Shown in pieces: positions 1 to 10,183 of a stretch of DNA of 64,000 nucleotides (the stretch's first letter is position 1; each line of letters begins with the position of its first letter). The notes under the pieces are model-generated. The model saw only the letters and a program-made list of their open reading frames with translations, was not told the DNA's origin and made no database searches. A program made the position numbers and the translations under genes. The DNA lies in the NCBI GenBank assembly GCA_963772815.1, contig CAVYYV010000005.1, positions 62,001-126,000 of the forward strand, written 5' to 3'. Source of the DNA: DATFFO01 sp963772815. GTDB taxonomy: Bacteria; Actinomycetota; Acidimicrobiia; Spongiisociales; ZC4RG35.

Positions 1-1663
1 GGGCATTGAGCCGGGCGCTCTCCAGCACTTCGCTGGCCACCCCCAGCGCTACCCCGTAGACGAGGAATCGGTCCCACAGCGCCAGCGAGATGGCCGGCGC
101 CTCCTCCAGGCGGGAGAAGTCACGCAGATAACGGAGGAAGGCCTCCCAGCGGGCCGCCTCAGTGGCTCCCTTCACCGTTCGCCGCACTCTCACCCGCCGG
201 GGCCCGGTCACCGCCAGAAACAGGACCCCGTTGACGATGAGGGCAATGGCCACGGCGAAGAAGGCCGCTCCCTTGAGAAACACGCCGCCCGAGGCCTTGG
301 AGACGATGAAGATCCCGAGGGCACCCAACCCGATGAAGCCGGCCGCCACCCAGATCACCACTCTCCGCCCGGAACGATCCAACAGCCCGGCCGATTCGAG
401 CGAATCGGGGACCGCCTTGGCAAAGGCCTGATAGGACACCGAGTTGGCCTGGGCGTCTTCACGTATCAGCTTGCGGAACTCGTGCAGCGGCTGGGGCCCG
501 TCGGCTAGGACCCGCTTCATCACGTCCAGAACATTCCTCTCGGACTCAGGGAGATGGTCGGGCACCTGGCCCAGGTCGAGCTCCAGGTCACTGATCTGCT
601 CGTGACGCAGGCCGAGGAAGGTGGATTTCTCGCTCTGGATCGGCTTGGCGGTCAGGATCCCCCGCCTGATGAAGTCGAACACGGTGGCGGTGAAGGCGCG
701 CTCGTCGGCTCTCCCCTGACTGAGCAGCGCCGACACCTGGGCCGGGGCCATGTCGCTGGGCGGCTCCTGCTCATACTGGCGGTCGTGAGCGACCTGCGGC
801 TCCCTGCCGAAACGGAAATAGACGAACAGGGCCGCCAGCACCGCCGGCACCACCGCCAGGATAGCCGCCCAGGCCACGATGCTTCGGACCCTGGCCAGGG
901 CGTCGGCGTCGGCCTGGCCGATCGCCACCTCGTCGGCTTTGATCACGTCGAGTCCGTTGCCAGAGACGACGGAGGCACCATCGGTGGAGGTGAGCAAGCG
1001 GCGAGGGAAGGCCACCCGGAACTCGACGTATTGGCCGGCGGGAACGTTGTGGGCGACCAGGGTGGGGCTGATGCCATCCGGGCCGAGGCTGGTCTGGCCC
1101 GAGACACTGGAAGGGTGTCCCCAAACCAGGGCCTCACCTGAGCTAGCCCCGGCGGGAATCGTCATGGTGGCGTCGAGCCGGTCGAGCCCCACACTCCATT
1201 CCTCACCCCACACCTGCAGATACACATCCACGTAGTCGTCATAGGCCTTGGCCAGGCCCAACATCGTGTACCTGATCTCGAAAGTGCGCGACTCATCGGC
1301 AGCGGCGTAATGCCAGACGATTCTCACCCTCCCGCCCAAGTCACGAACACCGAAGGTTCCCGGAGGCGAGGAGCACCCAAGGTCGGTGCAGGCTCCCGGC
1401 TGATAGATGCTGCCTCCCTCGGTCACCGACACGTCCGTGACCGACTCTCCAGCCCTGAGCGGTATCTCCCGGTATCCACCGCTGAAGCTGCCTTCGAAGG
1501 AGTAGGTGATGCGCTCGGTGACTGCGACGGACCCGTCGGGCTGCACCTGAACCGAAATGGTGACCTGGGGAAGGCTGTACGACTTGGCCAGCACCGGCAG
1601 CGCCCCACCGGCGACCAGCGCCGCCAGGGCCAGGGCGGCGACCAGGATGCGGGTGGTCTTCAG
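1..1663 (-). CDS. DUF2207 family membrane protein (3' end outside window)
   Basis: The reading frame runs open from just after lemA to the window edge, so the C-terminus is missing. It begins with a signal-peptide-like stretch (KTTRILVAALALAAL), followed by an extracytoplasmic beta-rich domain (TERITYSFEGSFSGGYREI) typical of DUF2207. Next come one transmembrane helix (IVAWAAILAVVPAVLAALFV), a cytoplasmic segment, and a pair of helices near VVIWVAAGFIGLGALGIFIV. DUF2207 proteins often sit beside LemA; their function is not established. No ATG, GTG or TTG precedes the signal peptide in frame. The best start is a CTG that overlaps the lemA stop as CTGA, with GGTGGA just upstream. A GTG inside the signal peptide is the only near alternative and would delete most of it. 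Family call is good, start is inferred. Confidence 0.8.
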   Translation of the reverse strand, partial: MKTTRILVAALALAALVAGGALPVLAKSYSLPQVTISVQVQPDGSVAVTERITYSFEGSFSGGYREIPLRAGESVTDVSVTEGGSIYQPGACTDLGCSSPPGTFGVRDLGGRVRIVWHYAAADESRTFEIRYTMLGLAKAYDDYVDVYLQVWGEEWSVGLDRLDATMTIPAGASSGEALVWGHPSSVSGQTSLGPDGISPTLVAHNVPAGQYVEFRVAFPRRLLTSTDGASVVSGNGLDVIKADEVAIGQADADALARVRSIVAWAAILAVVPAVLAALFVYFRFGREPQVAHDRQYEQEPPSDMAPAQVSALLSQGRADERAFTATVFDFIRRGILTAKPIQSEKSTFLGLRHEQISDLELDLGQVPDHLPESERNVLDVMKRVLADGPQPLHEFRKLIREDAQANSVSYQAFAKAVPDSLESAGLLDRSGRRVVIWVAAGFIGLGALGIFIVSKASGGVFLKGAAFFAVAIALIVNGVLFLAVTGPRRVRVRRTVKGATEAARWEAFLRYLRDFSRLEEAPAISLALWDRFLVYGVALGVASEVLESARLNA

Positions 1664-2202
1664 AAGTCCACCGCCGGAGGCGCCTCGGCCTCGGTCCCAG
1701 CCTCGAAGAAGGGCCGGATCTTGAAGCCGCTCATGCTGGCCACCAGGTTGGTGGGCACCGACTGGACGGCGTTGTTGTAGGTCAGCACCGAGTCGTTGTA
1801 GATCTGGCGAGAGACGGCTATCCGGTTCTCGGTGTCCGACAGCTGGGTTTGGAGCTCGGCGAAGTTGGGAGCGGCTTTGAGCTGCGGATAGTTCTCGGCC
1901 AGGGCGAACAGCTGGCGCAACGCTCCTGTGAGGACATTCTCGGCCTGGGCGGCCTCTTCCGGCCCCTGAGCGGCCTGGGCGGCGTTGCGAGCCTGGACGA
2001 CCCGTTCGAAGGTCTCCTTCTCATGGGAGGCGTAGCCCTTGACCGTTTCCACCAGGTTGGGGATCAGGTCGTAGCGTCTCTTGAGTTGGACATCCACCTG
2101 CGCCCACGAGTTGTCGACCCGGTTGCGGAGCTGGACGAGACGGTTGTAGGCCAGGGCCCACAGGACCAACAGCAGGACGACTATTCCGATCAGCCAGTAC
2201 AC
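1660..2202 (-). CDS. lemA: LemA family protein
   Basis: This 180-residue protein has an N-terminal membrane helix (residues about 4-20, WLIGIVVLLLVLWALA) followed by a long helical domain with the LemA signature NRVDNSWAQVDVQLKRRYDL. The C-terminus contains IAVSRQIYNDSVLTYN, a typical LemA motif. The family forms a membrane-anchored helical bundle of unclear role. The open frame extends further upstream, but the GTG at 2202 is preceded by AAGGAG about ten bases away and gives the normal LemA N-terminus, so I start there. It overlaps the downstream DUF2207 gene by four bases, so the two are probably translationally coupled. Confidence 0.88.
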   Translation of the reverse strand: MYWLIGIVVLLLVLWALAYNRLVQLRNRVDNSWAQVDVQLKRRYDLIPNLVETVKGYASHEKETFERVVQARNAAQAAQGPEEAAQAENVLTGALRQLFALAENYPQLKAAPNFAELQTQLSDTENRIAVSRQIYNDSVLTYNNAVQSVPTNLVASMSGFKIRPFFEAGTEAEAPPAVDF

Positions 2203-2240
2203 GGGTTCGGTTCTCCTTGGTCGGGTGAGCGGCGCAAAGC

Positions 2241-2971
2241 CTACAACCGAGCGTCCCCCATGGAGCGGACAACGTCCCGCCATCTAGCCAGGGCCCCGAT
2301 GTTGCCTTCCTCCCGCAGGGGATTATGCAGGCGGCCCAGGATGGCCAGGTAGATATCCGATGCCGGTCCGATCACGTGCGCCTGGGCGTCGTGAGCTCCC
2401 TGCACCAACTCGTAACCGGAGTCGGTGGCCGTCAGGGTCCAGATGGCTTCGAGGTCGGAGGGGTCGAACTGGGCAATAGGACCGGGTTCTCCGGGATCGT
2501 CGGGCTTGACCGACGGGAGCCACATCACCCGCACCTCGTCTATGCCGTCGCCGGCCACCTCGGGCGGGAACGGAGTAGCCACCCCAACCGCCGACTCGGC
2601 GTCCCAGCGATGGACATCGGTCTCCAGAGCCATCCGTCTCCGCCAAAAGGCCACGTCCGGGTCGGGCCCGTATCCCCAGCAAGGCATGTCTGGGTCGGCC
2701 TCATCCAGCGCTCGCAGCATCTCGTTCAGGCCCTCCTCGAACCATGTCACCAGACCCTCGGCCGGAGGCTTCTCGGACTCGGGCCCCTCCGTCAGCCCCT
2801 CGGATACGACCCGGGCGGTGCGCCGATGGATCACCCCGGTGTGGACCAGAAGGTCCTTTACGGTCTTGCCCGCGTAGCGGGGGACGGGCCGATCCGGGTC
2901 CTGTCGGGCGATCTCGGCGATCCGCGCTCCAGCTCGGCGGGTCAGGCCCATGCGATCGAAGGTGACCTCCG

Positions 2972-2975
<4 letters not shown>
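2241..2975 (-). CDS. Maleylpyruvate isomerase-family mycothiol-dependent protein
   Basis: This 244-residue protein matches the mycothiol-dependent maleylpyruvate isomerase family. An N-terminal DinB-like four-helix domain carries the expected metal ligands: His45 in DLLVHTGVIH, and Glu118 and His122 in ETDVHRWD. The C-terminal part (from about 150) is the alpha/beta domain usual in these proteins. Characterised members use mycothiol to isomerise maleylpyruvate, but most actinobacterial paralogues have unknown substrates, so the reaction is not assigned. The family is largely limited to mycothiol producers, which supports an actinobacterial host. Its ATG overlaps the sucD stop as ATGA, placing it at the end of a sucC-sucD operon. 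Confidence 0.82.
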
Positions 2976-3897
<922 letters not shown>

Positions 3898-3901
<4 letters not shown>

Positions 3902-5121
3902 CGGGCCAGCTCCACGATTCGCTCCGCTCCGTCCTTCATGTCGTCCGCCGCCACCAGGTCGAGATCCGACTCCCGGAGGATCCGCTTGCCCTCCTCGACG
4001 TTGGTCCCCTCCAGGCGGACGACGAGGGGCACTTCCAGACCCACCTGCTTGACCGCTTCCACCACGCCCGTGGCGATCACGTCACAGCGCATGATTCCGC
4101 CGAAGATGTTGACGAAGATCCCTTTCACCTTGGGGTCTTCCATGATGATCCCGAAGGCGGTCGCCACCTGTTCGGCCGTTGCTCCTCCCCCGACGTCGAG
4201 GAAGTTGGCCGGCTCGCCACCCACGTGCTTGATCGTGTCCATGGTGGCCATGGCCAGGCCGGCTCCGTTGACCAGACAGCCGATGGTGCCGTCGAGGTTG
4301 ATGTAGCTCAGACCCGCCTCCTTGGCCTCCAGCTCGGCCGGGTCCTCCTCGGACGGATCGCGCATCTCGGCCACATCGGGATGACGGAAGAGGCCGTTGT
4401 CGTCGAAGGCCATCTTGCCGTCCAGGGCCATCACACCGCCGTTCGTGGTGACCACCAGCGGATTGATCTCGATCAGGTCGGTGTCCAGCTCGGAAGCGGC
4501 CTCGCTCAAGGCCTCGACGAAGCTCACGAAGTTGCGGGCGGCCGCCTTCTCCAACCCGAGGCCCCGGGCCAGGGCATTGGCCTGGAAATCGGCCAGGCCA
4601 AAGGCCGGGTCGATGGTCTGGCGCAGGATCTTTTCGGGCGTGTCGGCCGCCACCTTCTCGATCTCCATTCCACCCTCGGTCGAGGCCATGACGATGTTGC
4701 TGCTCAGTGAGCGATCGAGGAGGATCGACAGGTACAGCTCGCGGGCGATGTCGATCCCCTGCTCGATGTAGAGGCGGCTTACCCGCTTGCCCTCGGGCCC
4801 GGTCTGGACGGTGACCAGGGTGGAGCCCAGCATGAGACCCGCCAGACGCTCCACCTCCTTCTCGGTAGCCTCCACGCCTCCATCCACCCCGGCCGTAACC
4901 ACGTTCACACCGTGCACGTCGGGGTGCTCGGCAAACGTTCCCTTGCCTCTTCCCCCGGCGTGGATCTGCGCTTTGACCACCACGACAGGGTTTCCGGTCG
5001 ACTCGACCAGTGGCCTGACGGCGGCCACCGCCTCCTCGACCGTGGTGGCGACTCTCCCCTGGGGGACCCTGATTCCCCGCTCGGCCATCAGCTCTTTGGC
5101 CTGATACTCGTGAATCTTCAT
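3898..5121 (-). CDS. sucC: Succinyl-CoA ligase [ADP-forming] beta subunit
   Basis: SucC is the ATP-grasp beta subunit of succinyl-CoA synthetase, making ATP or GTP from succinyl-CoA. The start MKIHEYQAKELMAERGI, the KAQIHAGGRGK nucleotide-binding segment, the metal-binding EINPLVV and the C-terminal NIFGGIMRCD are classic. Length is 407 residues, close to the normal 390-400. It is the first gene of the sucC-sucD-isomerase operon. Nothing in the sequence suggests loss of function. Confidence 0.95.
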
Positions 5122-5178
5122 GGTGGCTCACGGTAGTAGCGTCCGCCGACCTGGTTCTCGCCTGAAACCGGCCCGGGG

Positions 5179-5850
5179 CTAGCTTCCCCACTCCAGCGTC
5201 GCCAGAAGCTGCTCGTAGGCGGTGGTGGCCTCGTCGAAGAGCTCCTTTTCAGATTGTAGAACAATCGACACGGAGGTTCCGTCGACCGTGGCCACATAGA
5301 TCCGCGCCTTCTCCGTGGGGGCCAGCCCCTGCAATCCCAAGGCATCGGTGGGGATATCGAACAGGACCACTGGGGAGTGAACCTCGACATCGACCCCGGC
5401 TGCCTCCACACCCCCGAGGTCCTCGGACCGATGCCCGGGAGAATCAACCACGGCAGAACCCATCATGTTGAGCCAATCATCGGTAGTTGAGAACTCTCCC
5501 GTAACGAATGTCAACCGCTCTTTGTTGGCCTGACGGCCCCAACTCCTCCACCCCGGCCCTCCCCCGATCAACACGACCGTCATACCGTCCGGCTTGTGCA
5601 TGGTGAAGGGGACCTCGAAGGTTCCCGACGTGATGAGGTTGGGGTCGGCCGTGGTGGTGGTCTCCGCCATCGTGGTGGCGGGTTGGGTCGTTGCCACTGT
5701 TGTTGCCACCGTGCTCGATGAGGTGGAGGTGGGGGGCTGAGAGGTAGATGTCGGAGCAACAGCAGACGTGGTCCCGGCCCCGCCCCCGCCTGAGCACGCC
5801 GCCACAATCATCACCGCTCCCATCGCAGCAATTAGACGACGCCTAGACAC
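5179..5850 (-). CDS. Hypothetical lipoprotein
   Basis: The protein begins with a lipoprotein signal peptide (SRRRLIAAMGAVMIVAAC) whose lipobox VAAC would be cut before the cysteine. A Ser/Thr-rich linker of about 50 residues follows, then a folded domain containing TFEVPFTMHKPDGMTVVLIG. I do not recognise the domain. The open frame extends to 5892, but a GTG at 5850 sits eight bases after GGAGG and puts the charged n-region at the very start, so it is preferred. It is a single gene between sucC and the deaminase, probably anchored on the outer face of the membrane. Function unknown. Confidence 0.7.
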   Translation of the reverse strand: MSRRRLIAAMGAVMIVAACSGGGGAGTTSAVAPTSTSQPPTSTSSSTVATTVATTQPATTMAETTTTADPNLITSGTFEVPFTMHKPDGMTVVLIGGGPGWRSWGRQANKERLTFVTGEFSTTDDWLNMMGSAVVDSPGHRSEDLGGVEAAGVDVEVHSPVVLFDIPTDALGLQGLAPTEKARIYVATVDGTSVSIVLQSEKELFDEATTAYEQLLATLEWGS

Positions 5851-5914
5851 CAAGTCCACCTCCAGCCTGAGCTTCGATGAGGAAGTTACCACGTGGGGCC
5901 TCGCCGCGACGAGC

Positions 5915-6358
5915 TCAGTCCGCCCCGATGTCCTCCGCCCACACGTCGGGATGGGCCTCCTCGAACGTGCGCATCATCTCCACGCACTCGGGGTCATCCA
6001 GGATGACTATCTCGACTCCGTTCTCGGCCAGCCAGTCATGGCCACCGACGAACGTCTCCGCCTCCCCGATCACCACCCGGGAGATCCCGAACTGGCGCAC
6101 CAGGCCCGAGCAGTACCAGCAGGGCGACAGGGTGGTGGCCATGGTGGTTCCCCGGTAGCTCCTCCGGCGACCGGCTGCACGAAACGCCGCGGTCTCGCCG
6201 TGAATCGATGGATCGCCATCCTGGATGCGGCGGTTGTGGCCCCGGCCCCACAGCTCCCCACCGGGCCCGAACAGGGCCGCTCCGATCGGCACACCTCCGC
6301 TGGAGGCTCCCAGGCGCGCCTCCTCCTTGGCCACCTCCAGCATCTGAGGATCGTTCAA
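5915..6358 (-). CDS. Cytosine deaminase-like zinc hydrolase (fungal Fcy1 type)
   Basis: The protein belongs to the cytidine deaminase fold. The zinc site is visible: HGET (His ligand plus catalytic Glu) and SPCWYCSG (two Cys ligands). The overall pattern, including GGVPIGAAL, GRGHNRR, FVGGHDWL and a C-terminus ending in DVWAEDIG, resembles yeast cytosine deaminase Fcy1 more than bacterial TadA. That suggests deamination of cytosine or a related pyrimidine; this is inferred from memory of the yeast sequence. The start is uncertain. A TTG at 6358 overlapping the upstream stop as TTGA, behind GGAGCGGG, gives about 147 residues, while an ATG at 6388 would overlap the upstream gene by 34 bases. 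Confidence 0.75.
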   Translation of the reverse strand: MNDPQMLEVAKEEARLGASSGGVPIGAALFGPGGELWGRGHNRRIQDGDPSIHGETAAFRAAGRRRSYRGTTMATTLSPCWYCSGLVRQFGISRVVIGEAETFVGGHDWLAENGVEIVILDDPECVEMMRTFEEAHPDVWAEDIGAD

Positions 6359-6747
6359 ACCCGCTCCGGAACGTGCTCCGCCACCCATTCGGTGATCTCG
6401 TCCAGGGGCGCGCCGGGTGTGAACACCTCGGCCAGACCCTTCTCCTTGAGCACCGCGATGTCCTGGTCCGGGATCACGCCACCCCCGAAGACGAGTATGT
6501 CGGAGGCATCACGTGCGGCCAGTTCCTCCACCACCTTGGGGAACAGGGAGAGGTGGGCACCGGACAGCGACGAAAGCCCCACCGCGTCCACGTCTTCCTG
6601 GACGGCAGTGGCTGCGATCTGGGCCGGCGTCTGATGGAGACCGGAGTAGATCACCTCGTGGCCAGCATCGCGCAAAGCCCGGGCGATCACCTTGGCGCCT
6701 CGATCATGGCCATCCAGACCTGGCTTGGCGATGAGGATTCGTCGCAT
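6355..6747 (-). CDS. Cobalamin-binding domain protein (methylmalonyl-CoA mutase C-terminal type)
   Basis: This 130-residue protein is a stand-alone B12-binding domain. It contains the cobalamin-ligand motif (KPGLDGHDRGAKVIARAL, with the DxHxxG histidine), LSSLSGAH and the FGGGVIP loop. It corresponds to the small domain of methylmalonyl-CoA mutase-like enzymes and would work with a separate catalytic subunit, which is not in this window. Upstream, TAACCT lies six bases before the ATG, so it is probably translated from a leaderless transcript together with the deaminase gene that overlaps it. Confidence 0.88.
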   Translation of the reverse strand: MRRILIAKPGLDGHDRGAKVIARALRDAGHEVIYSGLHQTPAQIAATAVQEDVDAVGLSSLSGAHLSLFPKVVEELAARDASDILVFGGGVIPDQDIAVLKEKGLAEVFTPGAPLDEITEWVAEHVPERV

Positions 6748-6788
6748 GGCCTCAGGTTACTGCGGCTCGAGGAAACGCTCCCCGGGCC

Positions 6789-7160
6789 TCATTCCTCCTC
6801 GTCGGCCGGCTCCTCGTCGATCCACCACTCGGTGAAATCGACACAGCGCCCGTCCGAGTCAAAGCGGATCACGAACAGGTTGCGGTAGCTGGCAGGTGGG
6901 CTGGTGTACCGGGTATGGCCTTTCACCACCGCCATGTCGTCCGTTTCCACGATCGGCTGCCACTCGAACTCCCAGTTGCCCGGGGTGTCGTCGATCTCCA
7001 GCCACCGGTGGATGATCTGGTCGCGTCCGTGCCAGGGACCGCCCTCCACCTGGGGGTCGTAGACGGCCTCCGTCGAGAAGAGCTCGGCGATCTCGTCGGC
7101 ATCGTTGGAGTACCAGGCGGACGTGTACCGGTCCATCCACTCGTCGAGTCGTTCGGTCAT
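6789..7160 (-). CDS. NTF2-like (SnoaL-type) protein
   Basis: This 123-residue protein has the NTF2/SnoaL fold pattern: an N-terminal helix (LDEWMDRYTSAWYSNDADEIAELF), then WHGRDQIIHRWLE, then a curved sheet (WEFEWQPIVETDDMAVVKGH). Such proteins may be small enzymes or binding domains, and no catalytic residues can be assigned. The C-terminus is acidic (EEPADEEE). Its ATG overlaps the stop of the HhH-GPD gene as TGATG, so the two genes are co-transcribed. Confidence 0.7.
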   Translation of the reverse strand: MTERLDEWMDRYTSAWYSNDADEIAELFSTEAVYDPQVEGGPWHGRDQIIHRWLEIDDTPGNWEFEWQPIVETDDMAVVKGHTRYTSPPASYRNLFVIRFDSDGRCVDFTEWWIDEEPADEEE

Positions 7161-7735
7161 CAGTCCTGCTTGCTCTTACCGGCGGCCCGCTGCTCCTGCT
7201 TCCATCGTCGCACACTCTCCAGGGAGTCGGCGCCGTCGATGTCGGCGACAGAGCGGGGAGTGGCGTCGGCGAAGGGTCCGGCCAGACCCTCCCAGCCTTC
7301 CGGCGTGACACCGAAGCGCTTGGCCAGGAGAGCCAGGAAGATCTTGGACTTCTCCTCGCCATAGCCGGGCAGCTCGGAGAGGCGGGCGAAGAGGGTCTCG
7401 GCGTTGGCATCGTCCGCCCACACCCGAGACCCATCACCGCCGTAATGCTCGGTGAGATGGGCGCACAGCTGGTGGATGCGGTTGCCCATGCTCTTGGGGA
7501 AGCGGTGAATGGCAGGCTTCTGACGGCAGATCTCAATGAAGTCGTCGGGGTCCATGGACGCTATGCGGGCCGCGTCGAGGTGACCCAGCCGGGCCTGCAG
7601 CGTCGCCGGTCCCCGGAAAGCCCATTCCATGGGCACCTGCTGGTCGAGCAGCATCCCGATCAGCAGCGCGGTGCCGTTCGTGTTGAGCAGGCGATCCGCC
7701 TCCTCGTCTCCCGTGATGGCAAGAGTTCCAATCAT
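7160..7735 (-). CDS. HhH-GPD family base excision DNA repair protein
   Basis: This 191-residue protein matches the actinobacterial HhH-GPD family sometimes called TIGR03252. The helix-hairpin-helix is seen around LSELPGYGEEKSKIFLALLAKRFG, and the N-terminus LLIGMLLDQQVPMEWAF is typical. HhH-GPD enzymes are DNA glycosylases that remove damaged bases, but the substrate of this subfamily is not established. No iron-sulphur cysteine cluster is visible. TAGGGT seven bases before the ATG suggests a leaderless transcript carrying this gene and the NTF2-like gene. Confidence 0.82.
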   Translation of the reverse strand: MIGTLAITGDEEADRLLNTNGTALLIGMLLDQQVPMEWAFRGPATLQARLGHLDAARIASMDPDDFIEICRQKPAIHRFPKSMGNRIHQLCAHLTEHYGGDGSRVWADDANAETLFARLSELPGYGEEKSKIFLALLAKRFGVTPEGWEGLAGPFADATPRSVADIDGADSLESVRRWKQEQRAAGKSKQD

Positions 7736-7755
7736 CGCCCAGACCCTACCCGGCG

Positions 7756-8991
7756 TCAGTCCCGCTCGGCCAGACGCCGGAAGTCGTCGGGAGCGTTGCG
7801 ATCGGTTCGCCCCAACAGCCCGGCCCGGGTCACGGCAGCGTTGCCGAACCGGCGCCGGATCTCGTCGATCTGGCGGTCGATGGCGGCCCCGGCCAAGGCG
7901 GCCGCACTGCCCGCCGCCTCCACCGCGCCTTCGTCCCAGCCCAGCTCCATCTGAACGCCGGCGCCTTCCATCAGCCCCGAGATCGACACACCCACCAGGG
8001 TGACGGGCTCGGACGGGTCGTCGATGGCCTGGCGAAGCAGTCGGGCCGCTACGACGCTGATAGCCTCGGTGCCGGCGGTTGGTGCGCCCAGAGTCTCCGA
8101 CCGCGTGACGATCTGGCCGGGAGAGAAGCGGACTCTTACCGTGATCGTCCGCCCCTCACGGCTCTTGGCCCGGAGACGTCGCCCGATGCGGTCGGCCAGC
8201 CCAAGTACGACCCGTCCGAGCTCATTGAGATCCGTGAGGCCTCGTCCCAGAGCCTGCTGGGAGCCGACCGACTTGGCGCGCGGACGGCGGTGCACCGGTC
8301 TCGGATCCCGATTGTCCGCCAGGGCCGCCAGCTGCCAGGCGCTGGCCGGGCCCAACCAAGCGGCCAGGCTCTCGAAGGGGGTCGCTGAGATGTCGCCCAC
8401 CGTCTCTATCCCCGCTCGCCGCAACTTGCGAGCGGTCACGGCCCCCACCCCCCACAGGATCTCCACCGGCAACGGTGCCAGGAATGCCGACTCGTCACCC
8501 GCCGGGACCACCACGATGCCGTCCGGCTTGGCCACCTGGGAGGCCACCTTGGCCAGATGCTTCGTGGAAGCTACCCCGATCGAGACGGCCAGACCGATCT
8601 CGGAACCAACCCGTCGTCGTATCTCCGAAGCGATGGCCGGCGCCTCACCGAAGAGATGACGGGAGCCCGTGACGTCGAGGAATGCCTCGTCGACCGAAAT
8701 CTGCTCGACGACGGGCGTGAAGTCGGAAAAGACTGCCATCACCCGCTCCGAGAACTCCAGATAGCGACCGAACGAGCCTGAAACCACCCGCAGTATCGGG
8801 CACAGACGACGGGCGCGGGAGGTGGGCATGGCGGCGCCCACCCCGAAGGCGCGCGCCTCGTAGCTGGCAGCGAGAATCACCCCCTGGCCCACTGCCATGG
8901 GAACCCCCCGCAAAGAGGGATCCAGCAGCTGCTCCACCGAGGCGTAGAAGGCGTCGAGATCGGCGTGCAGGATCGTGGCTTCCCGGCTCAC
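7756..8991 (-). CDS. dinB: DNA polymerase IV (Y family)
   Basis: This 411-residue Y-family translesion polymerase has the metal site HADLDAFYASVEQ, the second acidic motif SVDEAFLDVTG and the downstream SIGVASTKHLAKVASQVAKP. The HhH region contains LPVEILWGVG, and the little-finger domain follows. The C-terminal beta-clamp motif is not obvious; the tail instead contains DEIRRRFGNAAVTRAGLL. The GTG start lies six bases after CAGGAT, which may be a leaderless promoter. I see no SOS box in the short divergent gap to tal. Confidence 0.92.
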   Translation of the reverse strand: MSREATILHADLDAFYASVEQLLDPSLRGVPMAVGQGVILAASYEARAFGVGAAMPTSRARRLCPILRVVSGSFGRYLEFSERVMAVFSDFTPVVEQISVDEAFLDVTGSRHLFGEAPAIASEIRRRVGSEIGLAVSIGVASTKHLAKVASQVAKPDGIVVVPAGDESAFLAPLPVEILWGVGAVTARKLRRAGIETVGDISATPFESLAAWLGPASAWQLAALADNRDPRPVHRRPRAKSVGSQQALGRGLTDLNELGRVVLGLADRIGRRLRAKSREGRTITVRVRFSPGQIVTRSETLGAPTAGTEAISVVAARLLRQAIDDPSEPVTLVGVSISGLMEGAGVQMELGWDEGAVEAAGSAAALAGAAIDRQIDEIRRRFGNAAVTRAGLLGRTDRNAPDDFRRLAERD

Positions 8992-9065
8992 GGGGCCATC
9001 CTGGCGGAGAGGTGTGACAGTTCCGGCGCCTGAGGACAGTACCTGGCCGGCGGTAGGGTTGGCCT

Positions 9066-10181
9066 ATGGCAAAGACCCTATCCAACTTGCACCAACTGCA
9101 CCTGACCGGGGTCTCGCCCTGGTCCGACCAGATCTCCAAGAAGATGCTCGACGACGAGGAGCTCGCCCAGCGCATCGTCGAGGACTCGGTCACGGGAGTG
9201 ACCTCGAATCCTTCCATCTTCGCCAAGGCCATCGTCGGGACTTCCGACTACGAAGAGCAGATGAAGGAACTGACCCAGCGAGGAGCGGAAACGACCGAGA
9301 TCATCGCCTCGCTGATGGGGTCCGACATCCAGCGGGCTTGCGACGAGCTGCGTTCGGTGTACGACTCCACCGATGGTCGGGACGGCTTCGTGTCGGTCGA
9401 GGTCACCCCCACCCTGGCCCACGACACCGAACCCAGCATCGCCGAGGCCAGAGAGTGGGTGAAACGAATCGGCCGTCCCAACCTGTTGGTCAAGATCCCG
9501 GCCACCGTCGAGGGGTTGCCGGCCATCGAGCGCCTCATCGGCGAGGGAATCTCGATCAACGTGACGCTGATCTTCTCCCTGGAGCGATACCGCCAGGTCA
9601 TGGAGTCCTATCTGTCGGGCGTCGAGGCTTACCTGGATCAAGGCGGCGACGCCTCCCGGGTGGCTTCGGTCGCCTCCTTCTTCGTATCGCGAATGGACAC
9701 GGAGGTAGACAACCGTCTCGATCGCATCGGCACCCCCGATGCCCTGGCCCTGCGAGGCAAGACGGCCATCGCCAACGCCCGCCTCGCCTACCGGGCGTTT
9801 CTCGACACGTTCGAGGGCGAGCGGTGGCGGTCCCTCGTCGAGAGAGGCGCCCGTCTCCAGCGTCCTCTCTGGGCGTCAACTTCGACGAAGAACCCGGACT
9901 ACCCCGACACCCTGTATGTGCAGGAGCTGGTGGCGCCGCACACGGTCAACACCATGCCCCTGGACACCATCGACGCCTATCAGGATCACGGCCCCGACCC
10001 CCAGCCCTTCGGGCCCGAGGAGATGGCCCATGCCGAGACGATCCTCCAGGCGATGGCCGACGTGGGCATCGACTACGACGACGTCATGGACACGTTGGAG
10101 ACAGAAGGGGTCGACAAGTTCACCGACTCCTGGAACGAGCTGGTGGACGACGTGGATCAGGAGCGACAGAAGCTGAGCTGA
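9066..10181 (+). CDS. tal: Transaldolase
   Basis: Transaldolase transfers dihydroxyacetone units between sugar phosphates in the pentose phosphate pathway. The 371-residue length and the motifs VTGVTSNPSIFAKA, LLVKIPAT (Schiff-base lysine) and RPLWASTSTKNP are those of the mycobacterial-type enzyme. No TAL-PGI fusion is present. TAGGGT (9054-9059) ends six bases before the ATG, consistent with leaderless transcription. It stands alone, divergent from dinB. Confidence 0.94.
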   Translation: MAKTLSNLHQLHLTGVSPWSDQISKKMLDDEELAQRIVEDSVTGVTSNPSIFAKAIVGTSDYEEQMKELTQRGAETTEIIASLMGSDIQRACDELRSVYDSTDGRDGFVSVEVTPTLAHDTEPSIAEAREWVKRIGRPNLLVKIPATVEGLPAIERLIGEGISINVTLIFSLERYRQVMESYLSGVEAYLDQGGDASRVASVASFFVSRMDTEVDNRLDRIGTPDALALRGKTAIANARLAYRAFLDTFEGERWRSLVERGARLQRPLWASTSTKNPDYPDTLYVQELVAPHTVNTMPLDTIDAYQDHGPDPQPFGPEEMAHAETILQAMADVGIDYDDVMDTLETEGVDKFTDSWNELVDDVDQERQKLS

Positions 10182-10183
10182 GT

